The translations under genes were made by a program, and so were the position numbers. The notes below the pieces were generated by a model, which worked only from the letters and a program-made list of their open reading frames with translations, was not told the origin of the DNA and searched no databases. Positions 55,019 through 64,000 of a stretch of 64,000 nt of DNA are shown in pieces (position 1 is the stretch's first letter; the number at the start of each line of letters is the position of its first letter). Origin of the DNA: Stromatinia cepivora (lineage: Eukaryota; Ascomycota; Leotiomycetes; Helotiales; Sclerotiniaceae); assembly GCA_014898415.1 (NCBI GenBank), contig RCTD01000015.1, positions 496,001-560,000 on the forward strand, written 5' to 3'.

Positions 55019-58000
55019 TTCCTAAATCCCCAGCTCCGAAGTTCACCAAAATAAGCGAAAAGAATATCCTCCCCTATCCCTCAAATCTATCTTCACTATG
55101 CACAATATTAAGTGTAATCGCACTTCCTAGGAAACTACGTTCGGTATCTCCAAATCGAAAAACCGAGACCTCCGGGTTAATTTTACTGGCGAAAATAGAA
55201 GAAGAAGAAAGCTGGAAAAGTCGTCGTCAGAAAGGAAACAACGATTGAGATATTGTTGTAGTCGTCGTTACCATTCATTTACCTGAGAATCGCTATCACT
55301 GTCAATTCCTGACATATTATCGCATCACATCTTCCTGTCATCGTACCCGATCCTCCCACAAAATTCTCGCTTATTTTAAGAAGATGATATGCCATCTAAG
55401 GATAGTTGTAATCAGGGGAGAAAGGACGAAACGCCCATGAATCTTTTTGATACGGTGAAATACTCCCGTCGCCATTTTTTAATCTTCGAGGGAAAGGGTC
55501 TTTATACTAGATTAATGTCAAAATTGAAAAGTGAATGCTTTTTGAGGGATTGGATGAATGGATGGGGTGGCTGAATGGGAGGTGAATCGTAAATCTACTA
55601 CTACCAGAGCGGGTAATCTCATCCACCAGCATATAAGGAGCGAAATACTAGAGGTGCTATATAAGCATGTTCTTACTTATTCAATATTTGCCATGAATAG
55701 TTGATTGGAAATGAGACGCAGGGAATCTGTGGAATTTTGAGAATTGTTCTTTGTGTTTAGTTTTGGGTAAAGAATTGTTTTCGGGAGGAAAAGGCACGCT
55801 CAAGAAATGGGAAATTGAGGGTATGATTAAATTTTTTGTTGTTATTCTTTGGTTGCCTAGATCGACTAGTATCATCTCGCACATCTATCATCATTACTAT
55901 CATCATCTTCACTGCTAATTGCTCAACTCCATGTTAAATATATGAATCACAACATTTGAACACCAGTTTTCTTCATCTGTTTACTTCCAAATACTGTCTT
56001 GGGCACAAATCAAGCTTGCTGTACGCCGCTCTAATCTCCATTGTATCTGTGTCACTATAGCTATGAGAAAAAACATCAAAAGTGGATGAAGCAGAGATTT
56101 TATAGTTCACCAATGGCTCACATAACTCGTATAACGATTGAGCGAATCGAAATTTTCATGCAATGGATGAATATTACATCTAAAGCTGTTTATACGTACA
56201 TATAATTTTGCCCACTTTTTGGGGGGATCGATGAGTATTAGAATATCCTTCCCCCCCGGCTCTCTATATTATCATAACCCCAACCCAAGGCGTCGGATGG
56301 ATAAATATGTAATGGAATTGGATGAGAAATATATTTAGTGGATTGGATTTTCCTGAAAACGTGTTTTGCTCAAAATTTGATGTCCGACGAAAGTACGATT
56401 TGTCACACGGAATAAGTTCATGATACCAAGAAATAGCATCAACAACAAAGATTCAATTCCATCATCGTAATTCATTTTCATCATCTAATAGAGTTTCATC
56501 ATTACCGCTATCCCCACAATCTACCATTGTCACCACAAGAAATTCCAAACTCGCCCTCAAACTGGCTCGGAATGGCCATTCAAGTTTTCCCCCGCAAAAC
56601 TCATATTATTCCTAAAATCGATAATCTACACAACGAAAAATCCCATTTTATATTCGCGACCTTGAAATTGCGATATTTTGGAGAGGAAGAGAAAGGAAGG
56701 AAAGAGGAGATTTTATATTGAAGGGAATGAAAGGGGATGGAAACTATGGTAGGCGGGGCTTCGAGGAGATGGAGGAGCAGAGATATACGCACCCTAAGAT
56801 TTCACTTACACCTCCTTCAATTACACTTCTCTTTATTTCAGCGTATTCATTTTGTTATCACTTTAAATTGTTTAAGATAAATGTTTATCGCCCTGTAAAA
56901 TTACTCTTCGATACTCTATCCCCCTCATTTACAAATCAAAATGGATTGACATTGGCAACCCATCTGGGATTTGAGATTTTTGTAACCGAGAGATGTCTGT
57001 ATAATACTTCTAATATTTCAAAGGTGAAGCCAATGAGCCATAAGGAGAAAATAGTGAGAAGGGAAAAGGGAGAAGAGAGGGATATCATTGTCGATGTTGT
57101 GGTGAGATAAAATGGCCTAGAGTGTTGTTGCTTGATGGGGTTGTTGTTGCTTCATTTTAATCTTCATTACTACCATCCGTTCCTCATCACTCAATCACCA
57201 TCACCCAACCTCACAATCCCAAACTCTCATTCCCCTCCTCCACCCCGCCCGAAAGATTTACCGAGAATCTCTACCCTATATCCTCTCACTCAAATGTTTT
57301 AGATTTTCACAACCTATGTACCGAGAGGAATTCCCTATGACGAAACCCTCTGGCCCATAATATCTTTACCGCAAAAAACAAAGGAGAAAGATGGATTTAT
57401 ATACCCTCTCTAGGACTTTTCCGCTCTGTCCCCCTTTCTTCTCTTCGGCTATTCGTCTCTCTTTTTCAAGCATCTACACATAGACTAAAATCCTTAACCT
57501 TAACCTTAACCTCAAATATTCGAGATCATAAAATCTCGGTCTGCAGACTACAAGGTGACTTATTTCTGAAAGGAATCGGGGAATGTGGGTATATAAACAT
57601 ACACTCCTCTCCCTTTTATTTCCCATAATAAATCAAAAATATTACTTCTCCGGGTATGATCTTAGGGACAAAAGAGCTCCTGGCAGCTGTAATACTTGTT
57701 CTTAATTCATTCGTGCAGTTTGTAAATTTTGTACTAAAGATATGATGTTGCAAGAAGCAGACCTGAAATTTGAAGAGTATTATCATTATTATTCTCTTTG
57801 TTTGCTGTTGTTTTTTGGATCACAAGAATATTACCATTCTCACCATCATCTCATAAAATAATCGTCAACTCACTGCCATGTTCATCATCTCACCCTCTCC
57901 AAACACCGTTATCATCACCATCTCCTATTCCATTCTTCCTCCTCGCCTATTTTCCCCGCAAAACCCATGCCATCACATCTCAAACCCTCCTGCAAACATC

Positions 58001-58983
58001 CCATATCCTCATCTTCTATTCAAGAAGTTGACTCTCATCTCTACCCATGACAATAGCATGACAACCATATAGCATCTATACAGAAAAGAAAAAGAAAAGG
58101 AAAAAGAAAAGGAAAAAGAAAACCGAAAGGAGAAATAAGAGATTTATACACTCCCTCCTGGCCTTCCCATCCTCGAATCATACTAACGATTACCCAACCC
58201 CATGATATAATACTATCAGAACCACAAAAGATACCCACTTACTCTCATCCGTACTTCCATTGAAAATAATCACTAACGCATCGATATAAATCCATAACAA
58301 ACCACACCTCATACCATAAACCCCATCCCCTCCCCATCACTGAAATCTTCATAGATACATAAAAACTAGATCCAATTTACCAACACTCAAGACTGGCGGA
58401 CCAAGCTAAGAAGAGATTAAAGTGGTCTGTACTGAATGGACTCTTTCATGATCTATTAACACTACACGATCATTGAGTTCTGCTGTGATTGCGAAACTGC
58501 AGAAAAGATGGTGAAAGTTAGTCAGGATTACTATTGTCAAATCTGTATTTATTTGTCAGATTAATATGAAGTTAGTTATTTACACCTTTGCGTAAAGAAT
58601 ATCATTCATTATTATATTCTTAATCTAAGATTGATAGAGTAAGCTTAGTACCATTATCGTTCATGATCACTCACCCCCCATCCCCTACTCATATAAAACC
58701 AGCTTGCTACCTTTCCACCTCTCAGTCTTCCTATCCAAAAATAGCCCCATAGAAGCATAAAAGTAAAAAATAAATCTCAAACCTATTTGTTGAATATGAT
58801 TTGTTTTTATCAATATTTACGAAGAAGAAAAGCAGAAAGAATCATACATAAAAGAAGAAGGGTTTTATAATAAGACGTCGACTTACACCTCTACATTTAC
58901 AGACGTACTAAAGTTCATTACCTAGATATGTATTTTCTTGTCAGATTTGAAGATAGATTAATTCATGGACGTCGATGTGGTTT
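55019..58983. other. 4-kb gene-poor spacer
   Basis: This is AT-rich sequence with short low-complexity frames only. An A/G-rich tract of AAAAAG/AAAAGG units lies at about 58081-58125. I see no recognisable gene. The frames at 56527-57110 have no family features. Confidence 0.35.
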
Positions 58984-59142
58984 TTTAACAATCAATATAT
59001 CACGGCGGTGGTAGGGCCTTAGGTAATATGATGATATTCTACGTAGGAGGGAAGAAGGTGCAGGAGCACCTCTGACTATATGGAGAATAGTAGATGCCTG
59101 AGGCATCTATGCTAGCTAGGAACGGGTGGTGAACCCGTGACA
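58984..59142 (-). mobile_element. Probable solo LTR or LTR fragment
   Basis: Read on the minus strand, the segment begins TGTCACGGGTTCACCACCCG, the TGTCAC start also seen in the LTR element at 19761, and has the look of fungal LTRs. It contains three perfect short hairpins in a row. The far end is not firmly placed and no target duplication was found, so a fragment is as likely as a complete solo LTR. Confidence 0.4.
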
Positions 59143-60383
59143 CTATATATCTATATATATATATAATATAACTCTCCAAGCGATAATCCGTGATCTCTCA
59201 TGCCTTTCAAGCTCTCTATAGAGTACCAAAATCGCATCTGTGATTTACAAAGTATATATAACCTATAAAACTTTTTTACTTTATCTTTTAGTTCCTCGGA
59301 ATATCCTTTGTGAATAACGAAGGTGGAGTGATAGGTTTTGTAGATATTGTCTGCCTATCACTTCCTCCCCCTTCCTCCCCCTTCCTCCCCCTTCCTCCCC
59401 TATGTCCTCTATCTCCCCATTTCCCTATATTCCCATCCTCATTTTCTCATCTCTTCATTTTTATTCCCTTCCCCTTCCCCCCTTCATTCCTTTTTTATTT
59501 CCTTTTTCTTCTTCTTCTTTAATTTTTTCTCCTTCCTCCTCCCTCCTCCCTCCTCCCTCTATTCGCAGATCCAAAAAACCACACTTCACTTCATTTCACT
59601 TCAAACAACTCTCTATACTCATATAATCTTATAATCTTATAATCTTATAATCTTATAATCTTATAATCTTATAATCTTATAATCTTATAATCTTATAATC
59701 TTATAATCTTATAATCTTATAATCTTATAATCTTATAATCTTATATACATTATACAAATACAGATAGGAATATAGTTACTTATCTACTTACAAGTAGAAA
59801 AGAAAGATATGAGGAAGAAAGAGATACGAGTTAAGTTGTTATATACGCTTTATTTATTCATTTATTGATCACACACTGATATACTAACATATTAACACAC
59901 TGAAACTTTTATACTCTTATACTCTGTATATCCTAAGCGAAAACACCAACTACACTGCCCTGCCATTGGTATTCTCTCCCACATTGCCCGCTTTCCCCCT
60001 CCCCCCTCACCCCTCCCACCTCAAATAAACCATTCATCCAAATCCAACCAAGTGAGTAGAATAAAACCCAATCCCCAGTCATAAATCATAACCAACCACA
60101 CAAACCATCCAACCCAAAAGCAGCCCTTAAAATCCTGAATTCCTGCCATTTCCTTTCCAAAGACACGAACCAGAGACAAGAACTCCGGTGCTAAATGGAC
60201 GGATGGATATACAACTATTTGAACTCCAACTCCCTTATTTCCAGCTCCATCCAATGTACTGTCCTCCCTACCCTATCTTCCATTATTACAAGAATTTAAT
60301 CACCCCAGCCATGCTTAGCCTACCCACCAGAATATAAACATTCCCCACTACTTCGCATCCCAACCCTACGCACAACCCCGTCA
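59143..60383. other. Spacer with C/T-rich tract and an 8-bp tandem array
   Basis: A (TA)n run at about 59143-59170 is followed by a C/T-rich block at 59358-59560 with repeats of CTTCCTCCCC. The 8-bp array at 59620-59745 follows. The end of the stretch should hold the 3' UTR of the minus-strand coiled-coil gene. The overlapping Pro/Ser/Phe-rich reading frames in the pyrimidine tract are artefacts. Confidence 0.45.
59620..59745. repeat. 8-bp tandem repeat (ATAATCTT)x about 15
   Basis: Near-perfect repeats of an 8-base unit run for about 125 bp and end at TATACATTATAC. They lie in the spacer downstream of the coiled-coil gene. Confidence 0.93.
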
Positions 60384-62145
60384 TCATCTTCCCTGGCTTC
60401 TCCCTCTCGCAGGAGTAACACTACTGGCTGGCGCACTAATATCCCTTCTCATTCCACCCTCAACCATTTGTTTTTTAGGTGTCATAGTACCATTTGCTAA
60501 ACTTCTTGCTCTACCTCTTCTTTCTCGAATCATTGCTAGAGCTTCTTCTCTTGACATTGTTGGGTTTAGTGCTGGGTCATTTGTGTTATTTGGAAGCGTG
60601 CTCGTGGTTGATGTGCTTGGAGTTATGGGGAATGTTTGATCTTCGGAGGGATCGGCTAGTGGGACGCGGGTTGTAGTTGATATTGTGTGGAAGGTTGGTT
60701 CGTGGTGGTGATGGTGATTGTGATGAGCTTGAGGGTGGTGGATTGTGGTTGAAGTGGAATCGTTCAAGTCTTCGGAGTTTCTTTCGTTTTCGACTTCGGC
60801 TTCTGGTAGATTGATGGGGCTCTGAAGGGATCTGCTAGTTTTAGGACTTGCTACTTCATCGAAGATTGAGAGAAGGGAGGTATTGCTATCGGAAATGAGA
60901 GCCACAGCTGGTGGATCGTGAGATGGTGTTACGTCTCTTTGTGAGTTGGTAGAATGATTCGATGGTTGTTGGAAATTCATATTAGTTTCCGAGTTGGAAT
61001 TTTCCATAGATCTTGAGGAAGACTCTTCAGGTACTGATTTAAAGATCCCTTCAGAAGGTATAAAAACAGTTCTTGGAGCTTTGGCTTGTCTTTTTGGATC
61101 ATCATTAAGTTCTTGTGTATCTGTTGACTTTCTTTTGTTAGACTTTGGTTCGCATACATGTATGCTAGATTCCATCTCCAAAAACTCGACTTGATCAAGG
61201 GCTCGATTTGCTCTTTGTATCTCCCATTCCAACTTCAATCTAAGTTCATCGAGTTCTTGTTGACCAGCTCCAGATGGTGAAACTGTAAGAGGATCGATTG
61301 ATCTTCTAACCCTCGTTGGTGATGTAAATTCGTCCTTGGTGGATTGTGGTAATGGTATTCGTCCTTCTGCTGCAATCCTGGCGATTTCTTCATTCTTAGC
61401 AATCATCTTGAATGCATCTCTTTCCTGTTCCACCAACTTGATCTTTTCTTGTAATCGTGTCAATTCTTCTTGCGCTGTAGCAAGTTGATGTTTTGCCGAA
61501 AATGCTTCTTGTTCTCTCTTTACACTTCGACTCCTTTCTTGCTCTAAACCACCTTGAACCATTCTTAATGTATCCCTTGAAGCTTTGAGTTCTTCTTGAA
61601 TTTTGACAACGACGGATTGTGATTTGAAACCTTCTTTTCGAGCTTTTCGAATTTCTTTTTCCCATAATGCTTGTGTATGTGAATGTGTTTCTTTGGCTCG
61701 ACCGTAATTTTCCTATAAGATGAGGGATCAGCAAAGATTCAAAATGATGCGCATATTGATAACATACCATAACACTTTCAAGTCTTTCTCCGACCTTTCT
61801 TTCCCGTTCCTTTCCTTCCTCAACCTGCCTTCGTAATATTCTTGCCTCATCCCTATATCGGCGCATCTCACTCTCTGCCTCCTCTCTCCCCACCATCGCG
61901 CGCTTCAAAGCAGCATCATTTGTCTTCCTTTCCAGTTGCTTTCCCTGATAAGCCAAAGAGTTAAACTGAGCAATCTTATCATTGACTGAACTATCTCTTG
62001 AATGTTTGCTAGCTTTCGAACCCTTTTCACCGGTAGGAGATGTTGGTAAATCCCATTGTCTTTGTTGATTAACACGTTCAGGAGAAACTTCATATAATGG
62101 AGTACCTGGAGGACAATTCTCCGTAAGTTTTTTTGGTGAATCCAT
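60384..62145 (-). CDS. Coiled-coil protein with disordered C-terminal half, function unknown
   Basis: Exon 1 is 62145-61768 (126 codons) and exon 2 is 61712-60384. The 55-bp intron has donor GTATGT and acceptor CTTATAG, joined in phase 0, giving 568 residues. The N-terminus is short and motif-like (MDSPKKLTENCPPGTPLYEV). A long charged region rich in E, K, R and Q runs from about 55 to 260 with heptad character, including RRQVEEGKERERKVGERLES and ELTRLQEKIKLVEQERDAFK, and suggests a parallel coiled-coil dimer. The rest is Ser/Thr/Pro-rich with an NKRKSTDTQ basic patch, a His run (HHNHHHHHEP) and a conserved-looking end (MSREEALAMIRERRGRARSL). The mix suggests a cytoskeletal, spindle-pole or chromatin scaffold, but this is inference from composition only. 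I do not recognise a named family. Confidence 0.82.
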
Positions 62146-62565
62146 TTTGGATTTTGATTGTGACAGAAATCTATTATAATTACAATATGATTTTTTGTGT
62201 ATGGAGTCTTGATTAAGTTGATGGAGAAATTGTTGTAAAGATGGCCCAAGTTTGGATTGTTTACTTTACTAGTGCTTATTTCGGTTTAGTGTGGTTACCG
62301 GGAGAACAACAAAAGTTAGATTTGAAATCTGGAGTGGAACAACACAGAAGACAAAGAAGATGGTATGAAAATGTAGATATGTAGATATGAAGTATTTATA
62401 TATAAGAGTGAAAATTTGAAGATTTTGCACGAAGATGATGTTTAAGATGAAGATGATACTTGAGGGTAAATTGAACTTTTATCAAATCCAAATCCATCAA
62501 TCACCACCAAAACATAAAGTTACATTTATTTACCTGCATTGAATTTGATACTGTGTACAGTATGA

Positions 62566-62849
62566 CGCTCCGCTGGGCCACTGCCGTGGGGGCTTTTTCG
62601 CTTCGCTCTAGAGTGGAAGTCATGATAATTATTTTCTATTTCTATTTTCTATTTTCTATGCTATATCAGCTGATAATCCTTCTAAAGTAATGCAGATCGT
62701 ATTCTATGATCTATTCGGACTCGCCGTTGTTGTGGTCGTGTTCTTCGCGAAATATTCCGAACTCTTTCCTACTTCAACTCTACAACACAATTTGAGCTTC
62801 TGAATAGTCTGCCCCCCACGGCAGTGGCCCCCGGAGGGCCAGCGGAGCG
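62566..62849. repeat. GC-rich inverted repeat flanking about 217 bp
   Basis: The left arm at 62566-62593 (CGCTCCGCTGG then GCCACTGCCGTGGGGGC) is the reverse complement of the right arm at 62811-62849, except that the right arm has an extra block of about ten bases (CCCTCCGGGG-like) in the middle and one extra C in its C-run. The arms are far richer in G+C than the AT-rich surroundings. It could be a short non-autonomous (MITE-like) element or a long hairpin. Confidence 0.6.
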
Positions 62850-63786
62850 ACATCTCATTCTTATTAACTGGGGCAAGCCCTCAAACCCCCCATTTCCTCG
62901 CTGCGCTCGAATTTTCGGTGTGTTAGATTACCATCTGCATGTATATCTCAGTCCTCCAATTGCTTCTAACTTCATCAAGTTGCTTCACCCAGCCAGTTTT
63001 TATTGTCCTAATACCATTCAATCGATCAAGCTCATCTCTTCCAGGTCAACTCGCTCTAGCATCACGACTTTCCTGTTCGCAATAGTTCAATATCCCTTCT
63101 CAAAGTACGGTTTGTACTCTCATTCATCCATCCACCAATATGATCATTGAGTCTACTCGAAAAGGTTCCTCAAACTGTCCCCTTTTCATTCGATTGACCA
63201 ACCTCACTCACACTTATGTATAAAATATCATTACATGCTGATCCTCCATATTGCGATTCGTCTCTTCAAAAGATTCCAGTGTCTCATCAATCACCACTTT
63301 TCTATGCTTACTGATTGACTCGCCAAAAACCACAATCCCCACAGAAGCATGACATTGCAGTTCAAAATACCAATAAAGTAGACTAAATACTTCAAAAACA
63401 GGGAACTTGCCCTTGAATGAAAAATGATGGAGATAAAAAGAAAAAATATGCAACGGCAATATGTTTTATAGAGATTTTCCATCCTTCACAGAAATTATGA
63501 AGTGTTGACCAGGCGCATACATGTTTCTTCTAGAACCCTTGATTCTGGATATTCATTGGGTTGTAGAGCTCGGAAAAGATAGGGTGAAGAATTGCAGGCG
63601 AATGATAGAAAATTAGGATTTTGTATGGAAGGGGGGGAGTGGTAAGTGGTAATAGAGGAAAGAAATGAAGAAGAGCGGATAATTAGCGATGGCTATGAAG
63701 AGAATTAAAAGATGATATTATTATTACTCTTTTCTTTATTTTCTTTTTTAACCGTATCAATCAATTCTTTGCCGCCAACAAGGTAG

Positions 63787-63806
63787 AGAGAGAGAGAGAG
63801 AGAGAT
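63787..63806. repeat. GA microsatellite
   Basis: A simple (AG)n run of about ten units. Confidence 0.85.
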
Positions 63807-63874
63807 ACAATAGATAGATATTTACTGGAGGCTCTTTCCTCTTTCCGTCCGTTGTCCGTTAAATCTTATTTGCT

Positions 63875-63909
63875 ACAATGTACAATGTACAATGTACAAT
63901 GTACAATGT
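63875..63909. repeat. 7-bp tandem repeat (ACAATGT)x5
   Basis: Five perfect copies of a 7-base unit near the right edge of the window. Confidence 0.9.
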
Positions 63910-64000
63910 GGAGGGGAGAGTTTAGAAAAAAAACCTCGCGTCCGTTCACTCACTAAACTCAATTAGTAATAAATTCCCACTTAGCGCACACTCTCTGTGG

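Larger units (their letters stand above)
62146..64000. other. Promoter side of the coiled-coil gene and right-edge spacer
   Basis: About 1.85 kb without a recognised gene. It holds a GC-rich inverted repeat (62566-62849), a GA microsatellite at about 63787-63806 and a 7-bp tandem array at 63875-63909. The short frames at 62824-63150 and 63214-63459 show no domain and the first overlaps the inverted repeat. Confidence 0.4.

Noticed and set aside
59310..59634. Three overlapping Pro/Ser/Phe-rich frames
   Set aside because: Pyrimidine tract artefacts; mutually overlapping and without domains.

Overview
This window looks like chromosomal DNA of a filamentous ascomycete. Introns are short (about 55-120 bp), with GTATGT/GTAAGT-type donors, CTAAC/ACTAAT branch sites and AG acceptors. 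There are two Zn2Cys6 regulators with fungal_trans domains, a GPI-anchored cupredoxin, and transposons whose differences are C-to-T/G-to-A transitions, the mark of repeat-induced point mutation (RIP). AT-rich, gene-poor spacers fit a member of the Leotiomycetes (Sclerotiniaceae-like), but that placement is inference.

Layout. 1-313: C-terminus of a gene entering from the left. 5160-7889 (-): large disordered basic protein. 8617-9684 (-): adenine deaminase (Aah1 type). 9.7-16.4 kb: very long spacer leading into a Zn2Cys6 regulator at 16466-19081 (+). 19761-21436: small RIP-mutated LTR element with 150-bp LTRs and a 5-bp target duplication. 23171-25982 (-): second Zn2Cys6 regulator, three exons, with a 12-bp minisatellite just upstream of its start. 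27.4-32.6 kb: three damaged genes in a row (PAQR/hemolysin-III fragment, membrane protein with an in-frame stop, TLC-domain protein with a frameshift). 34411-35421 (+): secreted GPI-anchored cupredoxin. 36215-37038 (-): CENP-X/Mhf2-like histone-fold protein with an AT-hook. 37-45.5 kb: gene-poor. 45511-51078 (-): the most unusual locus. 52987-55016: RIP-killed pogo/Fot1-type DNA transposon. 58.98-59.14 kb: probable solo LTR. 60384-62145 (-): coiled-coil protein. 62566-62849: GC-rich inverted repeat.

The standout is 45.5-51.1 kb. Two adjacent genes on the same strand encode (1) a 1136-residue single-exon protein that joins a SAM-methyltransferase-like domain, a berberine-bridge-type FAD oxidase, a phosphomevalonate-kinase-type P-loop kinase and an adenine-phosphoribosyltransferase-like domain, and (2) a divergent GTP cyclohydrolase I. 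Together they look like a compact pathway for a purine- or pterin-derived small molecule; the product is unknown. The cyclohydrolase carries two indels, one on each side of its intron, that cancel each other and leave ten residues of a highly conserved strand read in the wrong frame.

Only the cyclohydrolase/fusion pair shows a functional link between neighbours. The other genes look like unrelated single-copy genes separated by long spacers.
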